Position numbers and translations under genes: made by a program
Shown: one piece after another, positions 1-10,105 of the stretch
Layout: each line of letters begins with the position of its first letter
Numbering within the stretch: position 1 is the first letter of the stretch
Source of the DNA: Edaphochlamys debaryana
Lineage: Eukaryota; Chlorophyta; Chlorophyceae; Chlamydomonadales
Length of the DNA: 64,000 nt
Assembly (NCBI GenBank): GCA_016858145.1
Contig: JAEHOE010000175.1
Location: forward strand, 124,001-188,000
Direction of reading: 5' to 3'
The notes under the pieces: generated by a model
Told to the model about the DNA's origin: nothing
The model's database searches: none
What the model saw: only the letters and a program-made list of their open reading frames with translations

Positions 1-133
1 AGTTTACGCATGGGTTATCGGCGGTGTTGGGAAGGGGAGTTGCGGGGATTGGTTGGGTGATGTGGGTCGGGGTGGACTCTTCGCTGAGTCTCTTACAGCC
101 GCCTGACCCCGCCTGCGTCCGCTCCCTCTGCAG

Positions 134-3100
134 GGGCCGCGCTGGACTCCCGCGGTCTGCGCGACGCCAGCGGCAGCCTGCGCCCCAACTCCGCCAGCGT
201 GCTGCCCAGCCAGCACCTGCACACGCGCCGCACCTAGTGAGTGTGGAGGGGAGCGCCCTGCATGCTGGGCGTGACGAGGTGCCTCCAGGGCCAGGGCACT
301 TTTCTGCTCCCTCACTACCCCGCTCCTCTCGTTCGGCGGAGTTCCGACCCACTACCGCTTCTCTTGCTCCCCGCCGCCCGCCACCGCCCGCAGTGACCTG
401 GACGATGACCTGTTCGAGGCGCCCGACCTGGACCTCTTCATGGATCCCGCGCACCGCCAGACGCCGTCCATGGGACTGGGTGAGCGCCTCGCCTGCGACC
501 ATGCATATGAGTAGCTGCGTGACTTGGTGTTTCGGCGTATGATGCTAGATACCCTCATCTGGTCCCGGTCCCAGTACGGCTCCTCGCCGGCTTGCTCTTT
601 TTCTTGAGTCCCGTCACCTGCTTGCTCACGCCCTCGAACCCCCTGCGCCGTTTCCCCGCACACGCAGGCGGCGCCGCGCGCTCCGACCCCTTCCCCGAGG
701 ACGATCTCTTCGACGCACCCGCTATGCTGGACGAGGAGGAAGAGGCGCTGTTGGGCGGCCTGGGCGGCATCGCCGCTGCCGCGGCCCCTGCCGCCGCCGT
801 CGCTGCCGCTGGTGCCGCACCCCGACGCCGCCGCGCCGCTGCTAGCGGCGAGACCACTGCGGACGGCGAGGAGGAGGGGCAGGGGGAGGAGGAGGACCTG
901 ACGCAGGCGCCCAGCGCACTGCAGCAGCAGCGCTCGGCCTCGGTGGTGCCGCTGGCGAGCGTGGGGCAGCCGCCCGAGCACTTCATGCCGCCCTCGCCCC
1001 TACGCGACGGTGAGCGTCGCACCATCAATGTTCACTTGGCGTCTGATGCCGCGAGCCTGCTTGCTGCTAGCCCGCGCCTACCGGATGCGTCTAGCTTGCC
1101 GCCCTGTCCTTGAGGCCTGCAGGCAACCGCGCTCTCTTCTTTGAGCGTTGCTGACTGGCTTGGTTGCCCCACAGACGAGGACATGTTCCCGCCGCTCTTT
1201 GACGCCGACGGCGCCAACAACCTCAACGACGGCCTCGACGGCGCCGCCGGTGCCGCCGCCGACCGCCCCGCCGCCGCCGGCAAGCGCCGCCGCACGTCTG
1301 ACGAGGACAACGACAGCGCCAGCGAGATGTCGCACCTGCTGGCGGCCTCACCCGACAAGGAGCAGCCGCAGGAGGTGAGCCTGGGGGCAACTGCGCTCTG
1401 CCCAGGGGAAGACGTGAAGCTGCGTGGAGCTTACAGGAATTGTGCTTCGCTGCCGCTTTGCATTTCGTCTGCTGTGTGCCGAACACCAACTGACATACCT
1501 GCTCTGTGTTGCTTGCGTACCACTCAGGCGCCCGTCCGCGCCCGGGCCGCCCGCAAGGCCTCCAAGCCCGCCCGCCGCCGCGGGGCCGGCTCCAAGGTGG
1601 TCATCGACGACCCCGAGGAGACCCTGGTGCGTGGGGGGCGGGCACCAGGGGGACAGTACCGGTCAGGTGTCCATGCAACGCGGAGCGCTGTACTCCCAGC
1701 CGGGCGCCCCGTTCCTTGACTCTGGTTGATGCTGCTCAAGGCTGGAGGCCCTCTGACTGCTGATCCCCTTCCTGCCTCCATAGGTCCGCGCCAACACCTA
1801 CCGAGGCTGGACCCTGGACAGCACCGCCCTGCTCGGCCCCCGCCGCCCTGGCGACGCCGCCATTGCCGCCGCGGCGGCGGCCGCCGCTGCCGCCCGCCGC
1901 AACGCCGCCGCCGGCGACGTCGCCGGCTCGGGCCTGGTCGTCGTGATCGCAGCGGCCCTGGCCCGCGGCGACGGCGACGCCGCCACGGCCGCCGTGCTCC
2001 GCGGCCCCGCTTCCATGCTGGCGGCGCCCGGCCTCGCCTGGGCCCCGTACCTGCGCCTCATCGTGGAGGACGCTGCCAGGGCCGGCGGCCTGCGCCACGC
2101 AGACGACGTCGACACTGCCGATCCTGACGCCTCCGCCGCCGCCGAGGCCGGCGACAAGACCCGCGCCAAGAGGCAGCGTACCGGGCCCAAGGGCAAGGCG
2201 GCTGCGGCGCAGCAGGCTCAGGCGCAGAGCGGCGGGCAGTCGGCGTCGGAGGGGCAGCAGCGGGAGGAGGCGTCGGAGCTGGGGCCGGACCCCTGGGACC
2301 GTCCGGCCGTATTTCTGCCGCGGGAGGAGGGCCTGGACGCGGACATGGGCTTCAACTTCGGCATGCGCATGGAGGAGGAGGAGGAGGAGCGCTCGCAGGG
2401 CGCGATGATGTTCGAGGACGACGTGGAGCTGGAGAGGTGGGTGGGGGAGTGGCGGGGGGCTTGCGGCTTGTGGCAGGCTGTGCTTCGCTCTGCCCTGCCC
2501 TGCTCTGCTCTGCTGGGTTGATTGCTTCGCTGCACACGCAGGGCAAACAGAGGTCAGGGCTCCTGCGTTCGCGTGTTTAGTCCACCGCGATGCTCTCTCA
2601 CACTCTTCACTCTGGCTTCATCGTCCCCGCAGGCTCCGTCGCGAGGAGACTCCCAACGGCAGTGGTGCCGCCGCCGCGGCGCGCGCCCTCACCGGCGGCC
2701 TGGGCCTGGGCGGCCTGGCGGGCGCCGCGGGGCTGCACACGGGCGGCCGCTCCAGCCGCGCCACCAGCCAGACCACCGGCAGCAGCCTGGGCCGCGAGTC
2801 CGAGACCGAGGCTGGCGGCGCCACCGGCAGGTGCGCATGGTCCCAGCGTCGCTCCGTGCGCGCTCGCCTCAAAATTCAACTCCCCTGCCGGACGCCCGCC
2901 TTTGGTACCTGCTTCCTGTCCATTGCCATCCCCTGTCCGCCGGCTCTTTCGTGGCTGTTTGGTGGCTTCAGGTCTCCTTGCTCTCCGCTTCTGGCTTAGC
3001 TTCTTGCCGGAGTGGGGTCTGTTGCCCCGTTTGGTATCTCGCACTGATGCTCCGCTCCCCGGGCCCCACACACAGGCGCGCACTGAGCGCGGGGCGGCTG

Positions 3101-4306
3101 AGCGGTGGGCGCCCCAGCCTGGGCCCCCTGGGCGGCCTGCGCTTCGGCACGGGGGCGCTGGAGGACCTGCTGCCGGCCATCGAGGAGACCGAGGGCGCGG
3201 GGGAGGGCCTTATGGCCATGGACCTGGGCTTCGGCGAGGCGGCCGAGGAGGTGAGTGCAGGCCTGCATGAAGGGCAAGCGTTGAGGGACGGCGTGGGCGC
3301 AGTTGTGGCTTGCTCGTAAACCCAGCATACAGTGTGGTGGGGTCCCTTTATACGCGTGTTCTGACCGACGGCTGTGTGGTTGCCATCCCGACCCTGCAGG
3401 ACGGCCTCCTGCCGGCCACCATGCGCGGCGCCGGTTCCGACCGTACGCTGCAGGGCCGCTCCGCCCGCCTGCGCAGCGGCTCGGCGCCCCGCAGCGGCAC
3501 TTTCACCGGCACCGCCACGGGGACCACGGGCACGGGCACGCTGGGCGACGGCACGGCGGCCTTCCACCTTAAGGAGACCGAGGCCCACGGCACCCAGGCG
3601 CCCGGCAGCAGCTTCATCAGCCGCCACACACGCACCGTCATCACGTGAGCCCCGCAAGCCGCTTGCTTGCTCCCGTTCCCAGCCAGCGCCAGTCCTACCT
3701 CAGCCCTCTCCAACCTCTCTCATACCACCCTTGTTGCGCCCGCTTGCTGCACCGCACTGCCAAGCCTGCCACCCATGGTGCCTCCCTGCACACGCACAGC
3801 CGACGGTCCCTCCCGTTTGCCCGCCCGCCTGCCCCGCAGCATCTTCCGCCAGCGCCTGGGGGTGCTGGCCTCGCAGCTGCCCACGCAGGCCGGCGCCCCG
3901 GCGCAGGACGGCAGCGGCACGGCCCTGGACGGCTCCACGGCCGCCAAGCCCTGCCTGTCCTTCTTCGAAATGGTCGGCCGCCTGCAGCGCAAGGAGGTGC
4001 GTAGTGGGCTGGGCTGGGCTACGGCCGCCCGGGCCCTGGCCCTGCAGAATCAAAGCACGCGACCGGCAGCGCTGAAGCTATAGGATCCATCCATGTCCAT
4101 CCCATGTCCGGCTGGGGTGCTGCTGACCCAGCTTGCCCCCCTTCCTCTTGCTTACCGTCTAAAGCTCTGCGATCTTGGTGCCGCCCACGCCGCAGGCGGT
4201 CAAGCTGTTCTACCAGACGCTGGTCACCCACAACATCGGCTTTGTGCGGGCCGAGCAGGACGAACCGTACGGCGACATCGCCATCTCCGCGGGCCGCTAC
4301 CTCTGA
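134..4306 (+). CDS. Rad21/Rec8-type cohesin kleisin, 3' part
   Basis: Subunit that closes the cohesin ring around sister chromatids in the nucleus. Visible exons: 134-236, 394-479, 668-1009, 1175-1374, 1528-1626, 1784-2436, 2633-2830, 3076-3250, 3400-3644, 3840-3996, 4196-4306; every junction keeps frame. The N-terminal Smc3-binding part lies before the window. The diagnostic part is the last two exons: the C-terminal winged helix that binds the Smc1 head, with the segment around LSFFEMVGRLQRKEAVKLFY, ending in EPYGDIAISAGRYL and a stop. The segment KVVIDDPEETL (exon 1528-1626) matches the family motif of the LVIDE type. The middle is acidic and Ala-rich, with repeated D/E-D-L-F patches and a basic KRRRT stretch, typical of the unstructured kleisin linker where separase cuts. 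Mitotic Rad21 and meiotic Rec8 cannot be separated from this part alone. Confidence 0.88.
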
Positions 4307-4769
4307 GCGGCGTCCCATGAGGCTCTGGATGCGCTTGGTGCTGGGTTCACGGACGCGTAGCGGAATGCCGGCATGCAGATGTACAGGTGCCAATGACGTG
4401 CTTGAGAGGAGGGACTCGGGTCTGCAGAGGGCGAAGTCAGGGGCGTGCCCGGTCCGTTCACATAAGGACAGGCGTGGGTCATCAGGGGGAAAGGTCGTGT
4501 GCGCATACTTCCCTGAAGCGATGGCGGGATTGGGGAGACAGCGACACGTGCGAGTGGGTACCAAGGGCGTGAGGGTTGGGTGAGGGAGGCCAACGCCAGA
4601 CGGGGTGGTGCGTGGGGTGGTGCTGACTCATTGAAGCCGCGGGCGTAGGGGTTGGGACACAAGCACATAACACTGTTTCGGAGACCGTGCCAAGGGAGGT
4701 CTGGAACGAACCGCTGGGCACTAGGTGCGCAGCCACAGCTGCGCCCACAGCTGCGCAGCCGCGGCTTCC

Positions 4770-4774
4770 TGTAA
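4770..4774 (+). terminator. polyadenylation signal TGTAA for the kleisin gene
   Basis: TGTAA is the usual volvocine polyadenylation signal. This is the first one after the stop at 4304-4306 and implies a 3' UTR of about 0.47 kb. Confidence 0.5.
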
Positions 4775-5252
4775 TTGCTATGTGCACGTCAACCCTGCGT
4801 CAACCCTCGCCACCTGCCCGACGCTCGCCACGCTGTTACCCGCCCTTGAGATACGGCGGCAGCTCCCCGCCCTCAGTCTCATCCTGCTTGGCTCTCAGCC
4901 ACAGGCTAGCACTTCCAGGCGCACCCCCGACCCCAAGTACGGCAGCACTGCACACATGCCGTACGGGCAGACTGCGTGTCCCGGCTGTTGGCAGCTCCCA
5001 GAACCACAAGCTGCATACTATCCTTCAGCAATAGCGTTACGTCTCGCACTTCGCGTTAAACCGCCACGCCTCAACGCGTGCGCGCAACGACCCGCATTGT
5101 AGCCAAACTCAACCAGGCTCCCCTCTTAGCTGTCTGCTATTGATAGATCTGTGAACCTCGCTTGCAAAGAGTCACAACGCACGCGCCCTGCATTCCGGAC
5201 GAAAGTCTTTCCCAAGGAAGTTTAAGCAGCTTCCACAGCTCGGGCGAGGCCC
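4775..5252. other. intergenic, kleisin 3' end to SEC22 start
   Basis: About 480 bases with no credible coding exon. It should hold the SEC22 promoter and 5' UTR. I see no clear TATA element. Confidence 0.5.
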
Positions 5253-6870
5253 ATGGTGCGCCTGACGCTTATAGCGCGAGTCCACGATGGTCTACCGCTA
5301 GCGGAGGGCCTGGACAGCGAGAAGGACGCGGAGATCGACGCTTACAAGTCCCAAGCCAAGGTGCGTTGCAGCAGTAGCCGCTTCCCTGAGAGTCAGTCCG
5401 ACGCAGGAGCATCATTTCGCCCCGCAGAGCCTCCTCAAGAAGTTCTCGCAACAGCCCAGCCACCAGGCGGCACGGCTGTCCGTGGAGTCGGGGAAGTACA
5501 CATTCCACTACTTGATCGACCAGGGCGTCTGCTACTTGACGTTGACGGAGAAGGGGTACCCCAAGAAGCTCGCCTTCCAGTACCTGGAGGAGCTCACGAA
5601 TGAGTTCACGCGGCTCTATGGGCCCCAGGTCCACACCGTCAGCCGGCCCTATGCCTTCATCAAGTTCGGTGCGTAGGCAGCGGAGGGCAACTGGCTGACC
5701 TAGCGGAAGGAACTCTCCACAGAGGCGGGCGCTGGGCCCCCCAGCCAGGGGGCGCAAGGGATTGGTGTGAAGGGCAGGCGGAGTTTACTGTCAACGGGCG
5801 CAACGCCGGCTTACGGCCCTTAGGTGGCCACAGAGGTTGGGGCACAGCACGGGGCCTAAGCTCTACAGGACCTGCTTCATGGAGCTTGGGGTGGTCTGTC
5901 GTGCGTCTTGAACGTGGACCCGCAGGGCTGCCGCGCCGCACTCTTCAAGCCTGGCCCTGCCAGCCCTCGTCCCACTGCCGACCTCTTCCTCCGCTGTCCC
6001 TTGGGGCCTCCCTCACCCCGCAGACACGTTCATCCAGAAGACGAAAAAGCTGTACATGGACACGCGCACGCAGCGCAACATGTCCAAACTCAACGAGGAC
6101 CTGGCAGAGGTGCACACCATCATGACGCGCAACATCCAGGAGGTGCTGGGGCAAGGAGAGAAGCTGGACAGTGAGTCAGGGGGCGGAGGCGGGCTGGCGG
6201 GCTGCGGAAGACTCGGCTGTGGGGGACCGCGGGAGGCTTGGGGTTCGAGGGGAGCGGGGTGGGAGCGGAGCCCTGACAGACAGTCAGCAGGCTGAAGGCA
6301 ACCGGGATGGAATTGGGCGGCGGACTGGAGGCAGGAGTCATCACAGCAATGCTTGCACTGCGGGAAACATACACATTCCTCCTGGCCCCGGTCCTCTACG
6401 ACACGCCGAACCTTCAATTTCTTGTGCTCGGCCCCCCTGCCTGCATCCACAGACATGGCCAAGATGAGCAGCACGCTAGCGGCCGAGTCCAAACAGTACT
6501 CCTCGCGCGCCAAGGACCTGCACCGACAGGTGCGCACAGCCGTCCGAGGGGTGACACCTGTTTGCCAGACCGTCCCGCAGACTGGGCCCGCAACACACGC
6601 CATACACACTGCCCACAGCAGATGCACGGCCGCCGTTTTGCCAACTTTTCTCCAACAGCCCCACAGCCGCCTGCATCGCTTAGCCTGTGCTAGTACATCA
6701 AACCCCCCCAACTCGCCCAGCTACTGCAGCACCCCTCTGATCGCTCCCTCCGCCTGCCCCCCGCCTCCCCGTCTGCTGCCTAGGCCCTCATGCGCAAGTA
6801 TGTCCCCCTCGCGGTGGTGGTGGGAGTGGTGCTGCTGCTCTTCTGGGTCCGGAACAAGTTCTACAAGTAG
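5253..6870 (+). CDS. SEC22: SEC22 R-SNARE, ER-Golgi vesicle fusion
   Basis: Longin-type R-SNARE for traffic between ER and Golgi; tail-anchored in the ER/Golgi membrane. Five exons: 5253-5360, 5428-5668, 6024-6170, 6453-6529, 6784-6870; all GT-AG and in frame, giving 219 residues, the normal length for SEC22. Residues 1 to about 120 form the longin domain (start MVRLTLIARV, then YTFHYLIDQGVCYLTL and YPKKLAFQYLEEL). A SNARE helix follows with the zero-layer arginine in DTRTQRNMSKLNEDL. The last exon encodes RKYVPLAVVVGVVLLLFWV, a single membrane anchor, then a short lumenal NKFYK. The start is the first ATG that begins a longin fold. Confidence 0.95.
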
Positions 6871-7006
6871 CCGCCCACAAGCGCCGGTTGCGGAGACGCG
6901 CCAGCGGAGGGCTTGCGCCGCGGGTGTAGGCTGGACGGGGCAATGGGCTGCGCGGCGCCGGGGGAGACGGAGCTGGGCAGACGTCGGGTTACATGCAGGA
7001 AGGCGG

Positions 7007-8191
7007 TCACTCTGGCTTGTCGCCTTCAAACGTTGAGATGTTGATGGCTTCAAAGGTGCCGTCTGGGGGAGGGGTAGGCAGTCGAAGCACGCATGGGTTT
7101 TCTAGACACACTGTGGCCAAGCTGAGTGGGTGCAGTGGAAGGTATTGGTGATGGCACAAGGGCGTATGGAGCGATGGAGAACTTGAAATGCAGAGTGCCT
7201 ATTGATGCTGGCTGGGAACATTTGGGTGCGCGGAAGAGAGACAGGCAAGGAGATGGCATAGACGCGTAGCTTTGGGTCACGATGTGTGCAACGGAGGAGC
7301 TTGTAGCATCGGGTGAGCGGCCGCTGGCGAGAGGCAGGTGCCGGTGTAAGCTCCACTGACTTGGTGACTTACTGCCCGGACGAGCTCTATTCAGGACAAG
7401 CCAACCACCTCACGGCCCAAAGAGAAGCCGCCTGGCCCTCGGGTCCCCTCTAGTCCCTCGCCCAGGTGCCCCGTCCGCACACCTCAGCCCACCGTCTACC
7501 TGGTCTTTCAGCCTACCGGACCCCAACTCCGGGCCTGCCCTACCTGGTTGGAGGTAGCACAGCGCCAGCACGTCGTCGTTCTCCACCTTGAGGTCCATCA
7601 GCTTGCGCGCGTCCTCCAGCACCGCCTGCCCCTTCCACAGCTGCTGGCTCTCGGGGGGCTGTGCACGGCCGGGAAAGGTGGGAGGCAAGGGTGTAGCGGA
7701 GGCAAGCTGGATGTCTTGGCCAGCCCGGTACGCCATCCAGTGCTGGTGCAGCGTTTGCTGGCCTCCGCCAAGGCTGATCACCCAGTAAGCAGAAATGCCT
7801 TCTGAAGACGGCTCTGCCCAGCAATCCTCAACGGGTTGCTTGTTGGAACCCGTCAGCCCTGTTCATAATCAACCAGTCCCAGGCTTTGCCGTGCCAGACT
7901 GGGCGCGCGCAGCTGGGCCCGCCCTCCCCACGTGTGGCCAGTTCCGGAACACCAGCATTGCCCCCCTCGCGCCCAATTGGTCCCCTTGCCGCCCCCCGCG
8001 CCTGCAAACGCCTCCCCATGTCCTTTCAAGGCACAAGCCCCAGGAGAACAAGGAGGGCGCTGGGGCTCCCACAAGGGCCATCGCACCTGGTCGACCAGCT
8101 CCTGCAGCTTCTGCTTGACCTCCAGCACCGTGTCAGTGGGCTCCACATGCAGGAAGTAGGTCGTCTTTAACCTCTTTACCCGCACGTACAT
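7007..8191 (-). CDS. elongin-B-like ubiquitin-fold protein
   Basis: Small ubiquitin-fold protein of the elongin B type; in animals elongin B pairs with elongin C in cullin E3 ligases, while the plant homologues are poorly characterised. Exons in transcript order: 8191-8087, 7658-7544, 7062-7007; all junctions keep frame and give 91 residues. The first exon starts MYVRVKRLKTTYFLHVEPTD and continues with LEVKQKLQELVDQ, the first beta hairpin and helix of the fold. The middle exon carries QLWKGQAVLEDARKLMDLKV and NDDVLALCYLQ. The last exon ends GTFEAINISTFEGDKPE. ATG 8191 directly follows an acceptor-like CTCGCAG, so a 5' UTR intron is likely. The only nearby minus-strand TGTAA (6989-6993) is just 14 bases past the stop, so the 3' end is unclear. 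Confidence 0.85.
7345..7349 (+). terminator. polyadenylation signal TGTAA for SEC22
   Basis: First TGTAA after the SEC22 stop. It lies inside the last intron of the convergent elongin-B-like gene, so the two transcription units overlap tail to tail. Confidence 0.45.
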
Positions 8192-8730
8192 GGACTGCGA
8201 GGGAAGCACAGCCCGCACCTCACATCCGCGAGTGCTTCCAACACGGTAAGTATGGATCTGAGGCTACAGTCTGCAGCTTATGGCCCACCATGGTGCCCGC
8301 GGTGCAGCGAGAAAGCTCCCGCGATTCCTCTGTCGGGAGCGCCGCGGCAGGCACCTAGGACAGGCCTCAGCTACCGCACCGACACTGAGAAAGGAAGCTT
8401 AGCTACTTGTCGGAGTTCAGGAGAGGGGCTTGAGAGCACGAAATCGATGTGCGCTCAGCGCATATGATATGACAGCACCGACGTGAGCACTCTGGGTGTT
8501 CGTGCGTGCAGCTGGTAGGCTGCGTGGCGGACAAAGCGAAGGGCCTGCTCACCGGGCCCAGTGTGTCGACACGCGCATGCGCAGTACCCAGCCTGCACCC
8601 CCGGCCGTCCCCGGTCGATGGATTGGGCAAGCACTGCAGCAATTTTTGACCGGATCAGCTCGCAGTTCTTCTGACGTTCTGAGGGAGTCGGAGCCGATGG
8701 CAACGGAGCACGTCAACGCAGGCAGGCACA

Positions 8731-8759
8731 ACACCCGTCTGGCATTTCCTGCCTGGCCG
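8731..8759. repeat. imperfect direct repeat, copy 1
   Basis: The segment around CTGGCATTTCCTGCCTGGCC closely resembles 9031-9059 (CTGGCATCTTCCGCCTGGCC). The two copies lie exactly 300 bases apart and flank the Pol III-like unit. Confidence 0.6.
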
Positions 8760-8793
8760 TTATCCCTGGTGGCGGGTAGCGGTGGCTACGAGG

Positions 8794-8966
8794 TGGCGGA
8801 GCGGTGTCCGTGTAGATAAGACCGGGCAGCTAAGTCTGTGCCGAGGGGTGCGAGTCCCCCGACAACCTGCTAATTACGCGTTAAAGCTCGGTTGGAGTAT
8901 AGTGCGCCCACGGTTACCACGGGGAATGGGTCGCGTAGCAGATGGGTGAGGGGCTCAGCCCTTTTT
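8794..8966 (+). ncRNA. candidate tRNA-derived Pol III unit (SINE-like)
   Basis: TGGCGGAGCGG at 8794-8804 fits an A box (TRGYNNARNNG). GGTGCGAGTCC at 8847-8857 fits a B box (GGTTCRANTCC) with one mismatch. A run of five T at 8962-8966 would end Pol III transcription, giving about 170 nt. The T arm can fold (GGGG/CCCC around a seven-base loop), but the sequence before the A box does not pair with the acceptor-like GACAACC after the T arm. It is therefore not a functional tRNA; a tRNA-headed SINE or another small Pol III RNA is more likely. I cannot assign a family. Confidence 0.4.
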
Positions 8967-9030
8967 CGCCCCCATGGGGGCGCCCAGCGCTTGTCTGCCT
9001 GGTCCCAACCACATGCCCCGTTGCCTATCA

Positions 9031-9059
9031 TAACCCGACTGGCATCTTCCGCCTGGCCC
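9031..9059. repeat. imperfect direct repeat, copy 2
   Basis: Partner of 8731-8759. The same GGCAT(C/T)TTCCGCCTGGCC core preceded by ACCCG. Confidence 0.6.
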
Positions 9060-9484
9060 GTGGTCCGTGCCCACGCCTCGAGGCGGGAGTGACGCCAGTC
9101 GGAGTCTTAGAAAGGGTGAAGGAGGTAGAAGAGGTCAGCCCGGGACTCGGCGGACGGCGGCCATGGGGTGTAGACCTGGCGCCCTTACCCCAGCCCTCCC
9201 AGGAACGCTGCACCTGCTTCAGTTGAGCGTGGCGCTCATGCCCCGTCTCCTGCTGGCCCGTGCGCGGCTGTCCGGCTGATGGCTCCGGTTGTGAAGCATT
9301 GAATGATCAGCAGCATGATGCAATAGATGCAGGGTATCTGTCAGACCCTGAGCTAGGAGGATTCGACTGACGTTGGGTTGTGGAGCCAGAGGATGGCAGA
9401 GCTGCCTGACAGAGCTGCCCGATGGGCTGCAAATCGTAGACGGTGGGAGGGGCACATCGAAGCTTGGAAGCAGGGTTATCACCC

Positions 9485-9489
9485 TTACA
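9485..9489 (-). terminator. polyadenylation signal TGTAA for PRK
   Basis: TTACA on the plus strand, TGTAA in the PRK sense. It is the first one downstream of the PRK stop and predicts a 3' UTR of about 0.6 kb. Confidence 0.45.
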
Positions 9490-10105
9490 CGAGACGTCGT
9501 CATCATGCATCGCTCTCGCCGCTCACCACGCTCCGAAACAAGCCAGATGGCTCAGACAGCCATTCCACAACACATACAGAACCCGGCAGCTACGGCGCGG
9601 GCTTCGGTTCTCTGACTCGCAGTAAGCATAAGCCGTCCTGCGGCCTGAATTGTACACCGGTCCAAGGCATCGGCGCCTGGCTTAGCGAACAGACCCAGCC
9701 TCACCGTCCTGACGGCGCGGGCGAAATATCAAAACCCACGCACCGCCGTGGCAAGGGGGCGCTCAGCCGTCCCCAGGGCGCCTGCAGCCAGCGGCTCCCT
9801 ACAAAACCGACTCCGCCAGCGGCCAAGCCACGCCGCAAGCCCCTACAAGAGCCGCTGCGCAGCGTCAAAGCGCGCACACGGCAACCCTCGAGGAGTGCGG
9901 CGGGGCCCTGCCTGGAGCCGCGCGTCACCACCAACTCCCAAGCTCTTCTCCACAACCCGCTCCGCACTGCGCTCTCCTCCTCGCCGCACTAGTCCAACGA
10001 GACCCGCCGCCGCCGACGCTCTCCGCCGGCGGCCGGCCAACTCCGGACGCCCCTTGCGGGGCCGGCCCTCATCCATCGCGAAGGTTCCACACCACGGCTG
10101 CCCGC

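Larger units (their letters stand above)
8192..9484. other. gene-poor spacer with a Pol III-like unit
   Basis: 1.3 kb between the 5' end of the elongin-B-like gene and the predicted 3' end of PRK. No convincing protein gene. It holds the tRNA-like unit (8794-8966) and the two similar direct repeats listed separately. Confidence 0.5.

Noticed and set aside
8794..8866. tRNA gene
   Set aside because: A and B boxes are present but no acceptor stem can form and no clear anticodon arm is seen.
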